From: an uncultured Opitutia bacterium
Lineage (GTDB): Bacteria > Verrucomicrobiota > Verrucomicrobiia > Opitutales > Opitutaceae
Direction: 5' to 3'
Assembly (NCBI GenBank): GCA_903840415.1
Contig: CAIMFY010000033.1
Span: forward strand, 1 to 53,848
Length of the DNA stretch: 53,848 nt
In this document: positions 26,773-36,106 of the stretch, piece by piece
Position numbering within the stretch: position 1 is the stretch's first letter
Layout: the number at the start of each line of letters is the position of its first letter
Program-made: the position numbers and the translations under genes
The notes under the pieces: model-generated
The model's input: only the letters and a program-made list of their open reading frames with translations
Told to the model about the DNA's origin: nothing
Databases searched by the model: none

Positions 26773-28476
26773 TCACGTAGCCCACTCGAACGACGTGTTT
26801 TGATCGATCTCGTCGATGGTCGTGAGACCGAGGAGAACTTTCTTCAGTCCATCGTGCCGGAGTGGTTTGTAGCCCACTTTCGCCGCCGCTTGGGAAATTT
26901 CCTGCACGCTGCGGCCCTCACTGATGAGCGTGCGCACCTCATCGGTGATCAACACCAACTCGTGAAAGGCCACGCGTCCCTTGTAGCCGGTATGGCGGCA
27001 GGCCGGACAGCCGCGGCCCCGGAAGAACGGCACCTCGGTGAGTCCGTCTTCCTTGAAGTATTTCAGGAGCGTCTCCCTTGTCGGGTAGTAAGCTTCCTTG
27101 CAGTTCTCACAGATGCGGGCGGCAAGTCGCTGGGCGAGCACGCCGATGACGGAGGGCGCGACCATGTAAGGCTCGACTCCGATTTCGATCAACCGGACGA
27201 TCGCCTGGGCGGCGGTGTTCGTGTGCAGGGTCGCGAAGACGATGTGGCCGGTGAGCGCCGCCTCGGTGGCAATCTTCGCCGTCTCCAGATCGCGGATTTC
27301 GCCGACTAAAATCACATCCGGATCCTGCCGCATGAGAGCACGGAGAATGGTCGCGAACTTGAGATCGATCGGGAGATTGACCTGACTTTGCGTGACACCG
27401 GCCAACTGAATCTCGATCGGATCCTCGATGGTGGAGATGTTGACGCCGGGCGAATTGATTTCGTGGAGCGCGGCGTAGAGGGTAGTGGTCTTGCCCGAGC
27501 CGGTCGGGCCGGTAACGAAAATAATCCCGTTGGGGTTTTGGATGAGGCGCTTGAACGGCTGAAGGATGGTCTGGGAGATCATCATCTTATCCAGCGTGAG
27601 CATCGTCTTCTTGCCGGTCATCGCGAGGATGCGGATAACGGCTTTTTCACCATAGGCGGACGGGATCGTCGAAACGCGGAAGTTCGCCGTCTGACTACCG
27701 ATGGGCATCGTGAAGCGACCATCCTGCGGGAAGCGGACCTCGGAGATGTTGAGCCCGCAGAGAATCTTGATGCGCGAAATGAGGGCGCGGTGGAGTTTGC
27801 GCGAGTAGGTGAGGATTTCGCGGAGGTTGCCGTCGACACGAAATCGGATGCGGCAATGCGTTTCCTGCGCTTCGACGTGGATGTCGCTCGCTCGCTCGCG
27901 CATGCCAAAGTAGATCACTTCGTCGAGGATCTGGATCAGGGCGTTGTTCTCGACGAGGGCGGCGAGTTTGTCGGCCGCGATTTCCGGCCGGTCAAAGAGA
28001 CTGGAGCGTTCGAGTTCGCTGAGACTTTCTTCGAGTCCTTTCTCCGTGCAGTAGTGGATGGCGATCGCATCTTCGATTTCGCGGGGCAACGCGAAGACGG
28101 GGCTCACCGGCATCTGGGCAATTTGGCTGAGGCGCTTGATCAGGACTGCGTCGCCAGGGTCGGCCATCGCGGCGGTCAACACTCCATCCAGGACGTAGAG
28201 TCCGATGGCTCTTACCTTGCGGGCAATTTCCGGCGGGATGCGTTCGAGGGCTTCGTCCGTGATGACGGATGCGAAAGGATCAACGTAGGCGACGTTGATG
28301 GCATCGGCCCAATATCGACAGGCATCTTCCTTCGTGATCAACCGCTGATCGACGATGGCCTGCACCAGCGTGGCGTCGGTAAAACGCTCAGCCAAGGCAG
28401 TGACTTCCGCCAACGAATCGAAGTGCGGGAGTTGACTGATGCGCTCGAGAAAAGCGCTATTTTTTGAGTTTTGCAC
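26773..28476 (-). CDS. Type IV pilus/type II secretion assembly ATPase (PilB/GspE family)
   Basis: Hexameric ATPase that drives extension of type IV pili or the type II secretion pseudopilus. The 567-aa protein has an N-terminal MshEN-like domain (about 1-150). The ATPase core shows Walker A FVTGPTGSGKTTT, the Asp box TIEDPIE, Walker B DPDVILVGEIRDLET and the His box GHIVFATLHTNT. A tetracysteine zinc motif (CENC then CPACRHTGYKG) near residues 450-495 is typical of PilB/GspE. The start is GTG 28476, overlapping the 67-aa gene by 20 bp. No other pilus genes are adjacent; pilT is about 18.6 kb away. PilB or GspE cannot be separated by sequence alone. Confidence 0.93.
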   Translation of the reverse strand: MQNSKNSAFLERISQLPHFDSLAEVTALAERFTDATLVQAIVDQRLITKEDACRYWADAINVAYVDPFASVITDEALERIPPEIARKVRAIGLYVLDGVLTAAMADPGDAVLIKRLSQIAQMPVSPVFALPREIEDAIAIHYCTEKGLEESLSELERSSLFDRPEIAADKLAALVENNALIQILDEVIYFGMRERASDIHVEAQETHCRIRFRVDGNLREILTYSRKLHRALISRIKILCGLNISEVRFPQDGRFTMPIGSQTANFRVSTIPSAYGEKAVIRILAMTGKKTMLTLDKMMISQTILQPFKRLIQNPNGIIFVTGPTGSGKTTTLYAALHEINSPGVNISTIEDPIEIQLAGVTQSQVNLPIDLKFATILRALMRQDPDVILVGEIRDLETAKIATEAALTGHIVFATLHTNTAAQAIVRLIEIGVEPYMVAPSVIGVLAQRLAARICENCKEAYYPTRETLLKYFKEDGLTEVPFFRGRGCPACRHTGYKGRVAFHELVLITDEVRTLISEGRSVQEISQAAAKVGYKPLRHDGLKKVLLGLTTIDEIDQNTSFEWAT

Positions 28477-28660
28477 GGCGGGGCGCCTTGGCTTTAAAAA
28501 GTTTTCCGATCTCAGCCTGATCTAGTTTCTCCATGGCAAACGTGCCGGCAGCTCGTTCGACGGTGAGTTCGCGCAGGAGTTCCGGTAGCGAATAGCGCAC
28601 TTCTGCGATTTGCAGTGGGGGCGGTGCGACAGGCGGACTGTTCTCAGGCGAGGCTTCCAT
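28457..28660 (-). CDS. Small protein (67 aa) between receiver and PilB-like genes
   Basis: Unrecognised 67-aa protein: a Pro-rich start, a middle part (VRYSLPELLRELTVERAAG) predicted to be helical, and a strongly basic tail (KAKAPRRAKLKK). It begins 8 bp after the receiver gene and overlaps the PilB-like gene by 20 bp, so it is co-transcribed and probably coupled. A role as a small adaptor for the ATPase or the receiver is possible but unsupported. Confidence 0.55.
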   Translation of the reverse strand: MEASPENSPPVAPPPLQIAEVRYSLPELLRELTVERAAGTFAMEKLDQAEIGKLFKAKAPRRAKLKK

Positions 28661-28668
28661 GGAAATTC

Positions 28669-29055
28669 TTATTCGGTTTCGAAACACTCGCTGATGGTTT
28701 CGCTGAGCGCGTTGGTGATCTCGTTTTTCGGCGTGTCTTTGCGAATATAGTTCGACGCCCCGAGGGTGAGGGCCGCCTCGACGCTTTGGCGGTTCGTGAG
28801 TGAGGTGAGCATGACGACGATGCACGCCGGATCGATTGCCTTTAGTTGCTTCAACGTCTCCATGCCGTCCATGATCGGCATATTGACATCGAGGAGCACG
28901 AGATCGGGATGCTCGCGCTGGTAAAGAGCAATCGCCTCTTCGCCGTTGGCGGCCTCGAAAATCGTCGGCGCGCCGAGTTGGCGAAGGATGAGCCCGACAT
29001 ATTTGCGGATGTGGGCCTCGTCGTCGACGAGGAGGATGGAGCCAGTGAAGTTCAT
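28669..29055 (-). CDS. Single-domain response regulator (CheY-like)
   Basis: 128-aa receiver domain with no output domain. The acidic pair is in ILLVDDE (residues 11-12), the phosphorylation site is D56 in PDLVLLDVNMP, the Thr/Ser switch is in VVMLTSL, and the Lys is in YIRKDTP. ATG 29055 overlaps the stop of the upstream kinase (ATGA), which makes that kinase its likely partner, with the downstream Hpt protein as a further phosphate partner. Confidence 0.92.
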   Translation of the reverse strand: MNFTGSILLVDDEAHIRKYVGLILRQLGAPTIFEAANGEEAIALYQREHPDLVLLDVNMPIMDGMETLKQLKAIDPACIVVMLTSLTNRQSVEAALTLGASNYIRKDTPKNEITNALSETISECFETE

Positions 29056-30203
29056 GCGCAAGCGGGGAGCACGACGCGGAATTCGCACCCCTTGGTCGGC
29101 AGGTTCTCCGCAGAAATAGTGCCATGGTGAGCTTCGACGATCTTCCGGCAGATGGCGAGTCCAAGTCCTGTGCTTTTCTCGCCACCCGTAGGTCGCACCG
29201 AGAGGCGGCTAAAATCCTTGAACAAACGATCCCGCTCACCTTCGGGAATGCCCGGCCCTTGATCCTGCACGGCAAACGTGCATGTGCCACGCGCCTCGTC
29301 AGCCGAAAGCATGACTGTGATCATCGCACCGGGCGGGGAGTATTTGATCGCATTGCTGAGGAGATTGTCGATGACCTGACGCATCTTGGCGGAATCGATC
29401 ATGAGCTTCGGCACAGTGCTGCCGGGTGCAAAATTCAGGACCGTCTTTTTCTTGGCCGCTTCCATGTTCATCAAGCCAACAGATTTGCCGATCAATGCGG
29501 CGAGATCGACGGCATCAAGATGCATTTTGAGTTCACCGGCCTCAATGGTCGCGACGTCGAGGAGTTCGTTGACCAATTCGAGCATGGACTGACTCGCACC
29601 ATGAATAGTCTCAATGAGATCCTGTTGGTCGGCATTGAGCGGGCCGACAGAGCCGTCGCGCAGAAATTCGGTCAGTCCTCGAATTGAGGCGAGCGGGTTG
29701 CGCAAATCGTGCGCGGCCATGCCAAGGAATTTGTTTTTCTCGGCGTTGGCCTGACTGAGTTGCTCCACGAGCAATTTCTGCTGCTCGACCAACGCCTGAT
29801 TATGTAGGTGGGAACGGATGCGCGCGAGAACCTCCTTCGCCTTGAAAGGCTTCGGCAGATAGTCCACGCCGCCCGCACCGAGCCCCTCCACGACATCGTC
29901 CGATTCGCTTTTCGCCGTTATAAAAATTATCGGCGCACAGCGGCTGCCGTAGATTTTCTTTAAGCGTCGGCAGGTCTCGAACCCGTCGATGCCGGGCATC
30001 ATCACATCGAGCAAGACGAGATCGGGTTTGAATTGCTCGTAAAGCACTAGCGCCCGCTCGCCAGAGTCACCTTCGGCAAGTGCATAGCCCTCACCACGCA
30101 AGATACCTCCGATGATGCGCAGGTTCAGGCGATCATCATCGATGACGAGAATTTTCCGTCCTGAAAGGGGAGGGAGAGGCGGAGTGGTTAAGGTCGATTC
30201 CAT
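29052..30203 (-). CDS. Receiver-histidine kinase hybrid (soluble)
   Basis: 383-aa protein with an N-terminal receiver (VIDDDRLN, phospho-site D66 in LVLLDVMMPGIDG), a short coiled coil (about 135-155), HisKA with H165 in FLGMAAHDLRNP, and a HATPase domain (N box LLSNAIKYSPPGA, G1 DQGPGIPEGE, G2 GEKSTGLGL). No membrane segment is seen, so input probably comes through phosphorylation of its own receiver. It opens the operon with a receiver, a 67-aa protein, a PilB-like ATPase and Hpt. Divergent from metK, 186 bp away. Confidence 0.92.
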   Translation of the reverse strand: MESTLTTPPLPPLSGRKILVIDDDRLNLRIIGGILRGEGYALAEGDSGERALVLYEQFKPDLVLLDVMMPGIDGFETCRRLKKIYGSRCAPIIFITAKSESDDVVEGLGAGGVDYLPKPFKAKEVLARIRSHLHNQALVEQQKLLVEQLSQANAEKNKFLGMAAHDLRNPLASIRGLTEFLRDGSVGPLNADQQDLIETIHGASQSMLELVNELLDVATIEAGELKMHLDAVDLAALIGKSVGLMNMEAAKKKTVLNFAPGSTVPKLMIDSAKMRQVIDNLLSNAIKYSPPGAMITVMLSADEARGTCTFAVQDQGPGIPEGERDRLFKDFSRLSVRPTGGEKSTGLGLAICRKIVEAHHGTISAENLPTKGCEFRVVLPACA

Positions 30204-30389
30204 CCAAGTCGGCGACGCCGGCGCTTCGCCTCAGCTAAATTGGCGATACGATAGCAACGGGCAAGAACTCAGTTCATCGGGATTAATTCCGTCGACTTGA
30301 GACAAGAAATAATACGCATCAGGTAATCGTCATACGTTGATATTAATCTTGCCAGAAGTCCGGCACCGTTGTTTTGTCCGCTTTTCACT

Positions 30390-31562
30390 ATGGCTAAATC
30401 ATTTGTTTTCTCCTCTGAGTCGGTCGGCGAAGGTCATCCGGACAAAGTCGCTGATCTGATTTCCGATAGCGTTCTCGACGCCTGCCTCGCGCAGGATCGC
30501 TCCAGCCGGGTGGCGTGCGAGACCATGGTCAAATCCAATATGGTCATTCTCGCTGGTGAAATCACAACCAGCGCGAAACTTAACTATGAGGCGATCGTGC
30601 GGGCCGCGATTCGTGACATCGGCTACGTGAATAGCGATGACGTCTTTCACGCCGACCAAGTTTTCATCAACAACTACTTGACGCGCCAGTCGCCCGATAT
30701 CGCTCAGGGTGTCGATGCCAAGAAGGCCAAAGGCAAAAAGACCGCTGAGCAAGGTGCGGGTGATCAAGGAATTATGTTTGGTTATGCGTGCACCGAAACG
30801 CCCGAGCTGATGCCGACGCCGATCATGTTTGCGCACCGCCTTGGCCGCGAGCTCACCAAGGTTCGCAAGTCAGGCAATGTGCCGTGGCTGCGTCCTGACG
30901 CGAAGTCTCAAGTCTCTGTGCGTTACAAGGACGATAAACCGGTCGAGGTCGTGAACGTCGTCATCTCCACGCAGCACACCGCTGACGTCGCCCACGCCAC
31001 GATCGAAAAATATCTCATCGAGCACGTCGTCAAGAAGGTCCTACCCGCCGACATGCTGACCAAGAATACCGAGTATCTCATCAACCCGACCGGACGTTTC
31101 GTGGTCGGTGGTCCGCAGGGTGATTCGGGGCTCACCGGCCGCAAAATCATCGTCGATACTTACGGTGGCTGGGGTCGGCACGGCGGCGGCGCCTTCTCGG
31201 GTAAAGATCCTTCGAAGGTCGATCGCTCAGCTGCCTACATGGGCCGTTGGGTGGCCAAGAACATTGTGGCCGCTGGTCTTGCGACGCACGCCGAGATCCA
31301 GTTCGCCTATGCCATCGGACACCCGCAGCCGGTCTCAGTGCGGGTAGAGACTTTCGGCACGGCGCTCCTCGGAATTTCCGATGAGCAAATCACTGATGCC
31401 GTGCAGAAAATTTTCAGCTTTAAGCCGGCCGACATCGTCGCGCAGCTGAATCTGCTCCGTCCGATTTACCGCCAGACCACCAACTATGGACACTTCGGCA
31501 AAGCCGGATTGCCGTGGGAAACGACCAACAAAGCCGCCGCGCTCAAAGCCGCGGTGAAGTAA
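30390..31562 (+). CDS. metK: S-adenosylmethionine synthetase
   Basis: Makes SAM from methionine and ATP in the cytoplasm. The 390-aa protein shows [21 protein letters not shown] at the N-terminus, the ATP-loop region [39 protein letters not shown], and [19 protein letters not shown]. Full length for the family. ATG 30390 gives [11 protein letters not shown], the usual beginning; the frame also has an ATG at 30369. ahcY follows after 28 bp. The 186-bp leader was inspected; it is A/T-richer than its surroundings but shows no riboswitch that I can recognise. Confidence 0.97.
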   Translation: MAKSFVFSSESVGEGHPDKVADLISDSVLDACLAQDRSSRVACETMVKSNMVILAGEITTSAKLNYEAIVRAAIRDIGYVNSDDVFHADQVFINNYLTRQSPDIAQGVDAKKAKGKKTAEQGAGDQGIMFGYACTETPELMPTPIMFAHRLGRELTKVRKSGNVPWLRPDAKSQVSVRYKDDKPVEVVNVVISTQHTADVAHATIEKYLIEHVVKKVLPADMLTKNTEYLINPTGRFVVGGPQGDSGLTGRKIIVDTYGGWGRHGGGAFSGKDPSKVDRSAAYMGRWVAKNIVAAGLATHAEIQFAYAIGHPQPVSVRVETFGTALLGISDEQITDAVQKIFSFKPADIVAQLNLLRPIYRQTTNYGHFGKAGLPWETTNKAAALKAAVK

Positions 31563-31590
31563 AAAGCGAATTCCGATTCCAAAATTTAAC

Positions 31591-33027
31591 ATGGCCACCG
31601 CTTCAAAACCCGCGCGCAAATCCGCTGCGCCAGACTATCACGTCAAGGATATCACTCTCGCCGACTGGGGGCGCAAAGAGATCTCCGTCGCCGAGCACGA
31701 GATGCCCGGTCTCGTGTCCGTGCGCAAAAAATTCGGCCCGAGCAAGCCCCTCAAAGGTGTGCGCATCACCGGCTCGCTGCACATGACGATTCAGACCGCC
31801 GTGTTGATCGAGACGCTGAAGGAACTCGGCGCCGACGTGCGCTGGGCCTCGTGCAACATTTTCTCGACCCAGGATCATGCCGCATCGGCGATCGCAAAAA
31901 CCGGCACGCCGGTGTTTGCGTGGAAGGGCGAGACGCTTGAGGAATATTGGGATCTCACGCTCCGTGCGATCACGTTTCCTGGAGGCAAAGGGCCGCAACT
32001 GGTCGTAGACGACGGCGGCGATGTCACGTTGCTCATCCACAAAGGCTGCGAACTCGAAGAGGGCAGCGATTGGGTGAACTCCGCATCTGGATCGCACGAG
32101 GAACAGGTGATCAAAAATCTCCTCAAACGGGTCCACAAAGAAGACCCGCGCAAGTGGACGACGATCGTCAAGGAATGGCATGGCGTTTCCGAGGAGACGA
32201 CGACCGGCGTGCATCGCCTCTACCAGATGTTGGAGAAGGGCAAACTTCGCGTGCCTGCCATCAACGTAAACGACTCGGTTACTAAATCGAAATTCGACAA
32301 TCTCTACGGCTGCCGCGAATCACTCGCTGACGGCCTGAAGCGAGCTACCGACGTGATGATCGCCGGCAAGGTCGCTTGCGTATGCGGCTACGGCGATGTG
32401 GGCAAGGGCTCCGCGCATTCGCTGAAAGGTTTTGGCGCGCGCGTCGTCGTCACCGAAATTGATCCGATCAATGCGCTGCAGGCGGCGATGGAAGGTTTCG
32501 AGGTGAACACGATCGAATCGACGCTTGGGACTGCCGACATCTACGTTACCACGACCGGCAACAAGGACATCATCACGCTGGAACACATGCGGAAGATGAA
32601 GGACCAGGCGATCGTCTGTAACATTGGGCACTTCGACAACGAAATCCAAGTCGATCGCCTCGCGCAATCCGACGCGAAGCGGATCAACATCAAGCCCCAA
32701 TACGATCTCTACACCTTTCCGAAGGGGAACAGCATTTACCTGCTCGCCGAGGGCCGGCTCGTGAATCTCGGTTGCGCCACGGGCCATCCTTCGTTCGTTA
32801 TGTCGAACAGCTTCACAAACCAGACGCTCGCGCAACTCGATCTCTGGCGGAATCGGGATACCTACAAGATCGGCGTCTACCGTCTCCCGAAGCACCTCGA
32901 CGAGGAAGTGGCACGACTCCATCTGGAAAAAATTGGAGCGAAGCTGACCAAACTCTCCAAGGAGCAAGCAGCGTATCTCGGTGTGCCAGTCGAAGGCCCC
33001 TACAAGCCGGAGCATTACCGCTACTGA
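31591..33027 (+). CDS. ahcY: Adenosylhomocysteinase
   Basis: NAD-dependent hydrolysis of S-adenosylhomocysteine to adenosine and homocysteine, clearing the inhibitory product of methylation. The 478-aa enzyme carries [29 protein letters not shown], the Rossmann motif [27 protein letters not shown] and the C-terminal KPEHYRY. The insertion around residues 85-130 is characteristic of the longer bacterial form. Located 28 bp after metK, forming a two-gene SAM-cycle unit. Confidence 0.97.
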   Translation: MATASKPARKSAAPDYHVKDITLADWGRKEISVAEHEMPGLVSVRKKFGPSKPLKGVRITGSLHMTIQTAVLIETLKELGADVRWASCNIFSTQDHAASAIAKTGTPVFAWKGETLEEYWDLTLRAITFPGGKGPQLVVDDGGDVTLLIHKGCELEEGSDWVNSASGSHEEQVIKNLLKRVHKEDPRKWTTIVKEWHGVSEETTTGVHRLYQMLEKGKLRVPAINVNDSVTKSKFDNLYGCRESLADGLKRATDVMIAGKVACVCGYGDVGKGSAHSLKGFGARVVVTEIDPINALQAAMEGFEVNTIESTLGTADIYVTTTGNKDIITLEHMRKMKDQAIVCNIGHFDNEIQVDRLAQSDAKRINIKPQYDLYTFPKGNSIYLLAEGRLVNLGCATGHPSFVMSNSFTNQTLAQLDLWRNRDTYKIGVYRLPKHLDEEVARLHLEKIGAKLTKLSKEQAAYLGVPVEGPYKPEHYRY

Positions 33028-33108
33028 GTGGATCCGATCGTGGAGGGCGCGGTCTGCCCAGACTTCTCTATCAACGCCAGTCCAACCGTAGCCTGCACGC
33101 GAATGCCG

Positions 33109-34575
33109 TCAGGCTCTCGTCGGCGTGCGGATCGGAAACGGCGGGAGCGTGTCTCCCTTCTCGTAATCTGTAAGAATCGAGAAGCGGAACGTCGTGCCTT
33201 CGCCGGGTTTGCTGTCCACTGAAATCGAGCCGCCCATGAGTTCGCAGAGGCGTTTCGAAATGATAAGACCGAGGCCGGTGCCACTGCGGCGGCGCTCTGA
33301 TGACGTGTCGACCTGACTAAACGGCTTGAAAAGTTTTTGGATTTTATCCGCGGGAATGCCGATGCCAGTGTCGCTTACCGCGAAGAAAAGGCGCAGCTCG
33401 CGGCGCGAATCGCCCATGCTGACCGGTTCGCCGCGCATGCAGGAGACCTGCAGTGTTACGCTCCCGCGCTCCGTAAACTTCAGTGCATTGTTCACGAGGT
33501 TGGTGAGAATTTGGCGCAGTCGAGCTTCGTCGCTGTTCACGATCGCGGGCACATCGGCCTCGATATTGAACACAAGTTGAAGAGATGCCGCCCGGGCCTT
33601 CAGTTGGAAGAACGCCATCACTTCCTCGATGCACTTGTGGAGACCAAACGGCGACGATTCGATCTCGATCTTGCCCGCTTCGATTTTCGAGAGATCGAGG
33701 ATGTCGGCGATGAGTTTCTCGAGTGCGTGGCCGCTGGATTTGATGATCGCGACTTGCTCGCGCTGTTCGGGAGAGAGCGGCGAGTCGGCGAGAATCTGCG
33801 CAAATCCAATGACGCCGTTGATCGGCGTGCGGATTTCGTGGCTCACGATCGCGAGGAATTCACTCTTGGCGCGATCGGCGGCCTCGGCGGCTTCCTTGGC
33901 GTGGAGCAGGGCGGCTTCGGCCTCTTTGCGGAGTGTAATGTCGTGCCCCACTCCTTGGTATTCGAGCGTCTCGCCCCGATCGTCCTTGATCGCGCGCTGC
34001 GTCCACATCAACCAGCGGCGCTGGTTATCGGGTAGACTGAGTTCGCGCTCAAAAGTATAAGGTTCATCGCCGATCGCCGCGCCGGGCGAGAAGAGCGGGA
34101 AGGGTTGACCGACGAGTTCGTTGCGCTTGCGGCCAAAGGCTTGGGCGTAGGCGCTGTTGACGAACGTCAGTTTGCCATCGAGTCGGTAACGGCAAATCAA
34201 GTCGACCTGATCCTCGACGATGCCGCGGTAGCTCGCCTCAGTTTTTTGAAGCGCCTGCGCCATGCGCTCGATATTGCGCGCCAAACCGATGATTTCGTCG
34301 TGGTCAGGCTCGGCGGCTTCGCCGTCTTCGTCAACGCCGGCTGCGCTCCGCAGGGTGCGCAGCTTCTGCATGAGCGTGCGATCCCAGACGTAGCCCGCGA
34401 GCACCAGGAGCACGCATCCGATTATCGCGAGGGTGAGGATGTAATACTCGTTGCCGAGGCGGTCGCGCAGTTCCTCGTCGTTAACGACACGAATGACCAC
34501 GGCGACGAGCGCCGCCATCAGGCTACCTGCCAAGGTGAGGATGAAAAACGTCTTGCGCTTGGAGTTGTCTGCCAT
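33109..34575 (-). CDS. Membrane PAS-histidine kinase
   Basis: 488-aa sensor kinase of the inner membrane. Two membrane segments lie at about 9-30 and 45-64 with only about 15 residues between, so no large periplasmic sensor. A PAS domain follows (about 110-220, YRGIVEDQVDLICRYRLDGKLTFVNSAYAQ), then HisKA with H246 in FLAIVSHEIRTPINGV and a HATPase (NLVNNALKFTERG, DTGIGIP, GTGLGLIISKRL). No receiver is attached and no regulator gene is adjacent, so the partner is unknown. ATG 34575 precedes MADNSKRK and the first membrane helix. Confidence 0.92.
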   Translation of the reverse strand: MADNSKRKTFFILTLAGSLMAALVAVVIRVVNDEELRDRLGNEYYILTLAIIGCVLLVLAGYVWDRTLMQKLRTLRSAAGVDEDGEAAEPDHDEIIGLARNIERMAQALQKTEASYRGIVEDQVDLICRYRLDGKLTFVNSAYAQAFGRKRNELVGQPFPLFSPGAAIGDEPYTFERELSLPDNQRRWLMWTQRAIKDDRGETLEYQGVGHDITLRKEAEAALLHAKEAAEAADRAKSEFLAIVSHEIRTPINGVIGFAQILADSPLSPEQREQVAIIKSSGHALEKLIADILDLSKIEAGKIEIESSPFGLHKCIEEVMAFFQLKARAASLQLVFNIEADVPAIVNSDEARLRQILTNLVNNALKFTERGSVTLQVSCMRGEPVSMGDSRRELRLFFAVSDTGIGIPADKIQKLFKPFSQVDTSSERRRSGTGLGLIISKRLCELMGGSISVDSKPGEGTTFRFSILTDYEKGDTLPPFPIRTPTRA

Positions 34576-34797
34576 GGGTAGCGGTTCAAGCAATGCGCGG
34601 GGTGATGGCGAAGTCTAACGAAAAATACCGCGGAAGTTGGTCTATTCGTCGGACCACTGCGCGGGTCAGGCACGGCAGGGGGAAGTGCAGCCATCGAGAC
34701 GGTGCCCCAAAAACGCAGGGTGAACCTCAAAGGATTCGAGCCGTTTCACAGGGTCATTGACAAACCGGGCGCGCGCCTGTTTCGCTGATCGTTTCAC

Positions 34798-35220
34798 ATG
34801 AGCATCCTTCTCAATCTCCTGACGGCGGTTCTGATCCTCGTCTCACTTTTCCTCATCCTTGTGGTGTTGGCCCAAAAAGCGAAGGACGGCGGCATGGGCG
34901 CGGCCCTCGGCGGCGGCGCAGCTGAGGCGGCGTTTGGCGCCGAGACGGGCAACGTTCTCAGCAAGTCGACGATTTACGCGGCGATTTTGTTTTTCGTTTT
35001 AGCGTTTACGCTTTACCTCGGCCGCATCTACGAGCGCAAACACGCCGCCGCTGATGCGGGCAACGCACTTCCGACTATCGCGGTGTCAGCCACGGTTGGG
35101 GCCGCCAAGACGCCCGCCACGACGGCCGCGAAACTCCCCGACGCTCCTGCGCCCACAGCCACCACGGCCCCCGTCACAGCCGCAACACCGGCACCCGTCG
35201 AACCGGCGAAAAAGCCCTGA
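34798..35220 (+). CDS. secG: Preprotein translocase subunit SecG
   Basis: Small inner-membrane subunit of the SecYEG channel. The 140-aa protein has two membrane segments (about 3-24 and 58-77) around the family loop [20 protein letters not shown], then [13 protein letters not shown]. After them comes an unusually long Ala/Pro/Thr-rich tail of about 60 residues. A TTGACA sequence at 34757-34762 could be a -35 element, but no good -10 follows. A strong terminator lies about 30 bp after the stop codon. Confidence 0.93.
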   Translation: MSILLNLLTAVLILVSLFLILVVLAQKAKDGGMGAALGGGAAEAAFGAETGNVLSKSTIYAAILFFVLAFTLYLGRIYERKHAAADAGNALPTIAVSATVGAAKTPATTAAKLPDAPAPTATTAPVTAATPAPVEPAKKP

Positions 35221-35227
35221 GCGCGTA

Positions 35228-36106
35228 ATGCCGAATTTCGGTCAACGCGCGCCCGCCTCACTTTGGCGGGCGTTTTTCTATTTAGCCGTCGCGTCATGCA
35301 CGTTACTAGCCGCGCCACCATCAAGCCCTCCCCCCGGTCTCGCCCAAATCGGGAAACCCGATGCCGCCGAGTCGCGCCGTATCCTCGAGCAATTTCGTCA
35401 GTCGGGAATCGCGGGGGGATATTATCTCGAATTTGAACTGCACCAACTTCCGCGTCGAGGCAACGAACGCGTTTTCCCCGGGAAGATTTGGGGCAGCCGC
35501 AACACCCGCGGCACGATTGTGCGTATCGCGCTGACCGGTCCGATGGGCCGTGAGCAACGCATCTTGGTGCAGAATGGCGCGCAACCCTCGGTGTGGACCT
35601 ACGTTGATGGTAAACTAGCTCAACCCGGCATGACGGCTTTGCTGACTCCGCTGGTTGCTGATGTCGACCTCACCGCCTTTGATCTTGAGATGCCGTTTCT
35701 CGTTTGGCCCGATGTAGAGTGCACGGCGATCGTTCGAGTGCTTGGCCGACCGGCACACGCGTTTTTTTTCCGTCCGCCGCTGAACTTTTCCAGCCAATAT
35801 AAAGAACCCGCGGCCGTGCGCGCCTATTTCGACACACAGTTCAACGCCCCGACCCAAACCGAACTGATCGACGCCACCGGTCGCATCACCAAGACACTTT
35901 CGCTCGTCGAACTGAAACGTATCGGCACGCAGACCCTCCCAGAAATCCTCGAGGTGCGCAACGAAACGACCCGCGACAAGACGCGCTTCGTCCTAACTGC
36001 TGCCGCCCTCCAACTTGATCTCGCCGCGGCGATTTTCGACCCGGCGACGCTCGCCGATGACATTCACGCGCCCGCGTCCGACCGCCTGGTGCGGATTTCG
36101 CCATGA
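35228..36106 (+). CDS. Secreted LolA-like protein (outer-membrane lipoprotein-sorting protein type)
   Basis: 292-aa exported protein. A signal peptide covers about residues 12-30 (LWRAFFYLAVASCTLLAA), and the mature part is rich in beta strands: YYLEFELHQLPRRG, GTIVRIALTGPMG, RILVQNGAQPSVWTYVDG and LPEILEVRNETTRDKTRFVL. The pattern resembles LolA/LppX-like proteins that carry hydrophobic ligands, but identity is tentative. Start ATG 35228, 7 bp after secG, is required for the signal peptide; codons 8-17 coincide with a terminator-like hairpin. The 3' end overlaps the HAD gene (ATGA). Confidence 0.6.
   Translation: MPNFGQRAPASLWRAFFYLAVASCTLLAAPPSSPPPGLAQIGKPDAAESRRILEQFRQSGIAGGYYLEFELHQLPRRGNERVFPGKIWGSRNTRGTIVRIALTGPMGREQRILVQNGAQPSVWTYVDGKLAQPGMTALLTPLVADVDLTAFDLEMPFLVWPDVECTAIVRVLGRPAHAFFFRPPLNFSSQYKEPAAVRAYFDTQFNAPTQTELIDATGRITKTLSLVELKRIGTQTLPEILEVRNETTRDKTRFVLTAAALQLDLAAAIFDPATLADDIHAPASDRLVRISP
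35249..35278 (+). terminator. Intrinsic terminator lying inside the start of the next gene
   Basis: CGCCCGCC-7 nt-GGCGGGCG followed by TTTTTCT: an 8-bp GC stem (35250-35257 with 35265-35272) and a U-tract. It sits 30 bp after secG but within the first codons of the downstream reading frame, so it would end most secG transcripts before the secreted-protein gene is read. Confidence 0.7.

Noticed and set aside
27388-28467. 359-aa plus-strand frame opposite the PilB-like gene
   Set aside because: Antisense to a complete ATPase with all motifs; Asp/Gly/Arg-rich shadow frame.
34757-34797. TTGACA before secG as a promoter
   Set aside because: Good -35 hexamer but no acceptable -10 at the right distance, so not listed as a separate feature.
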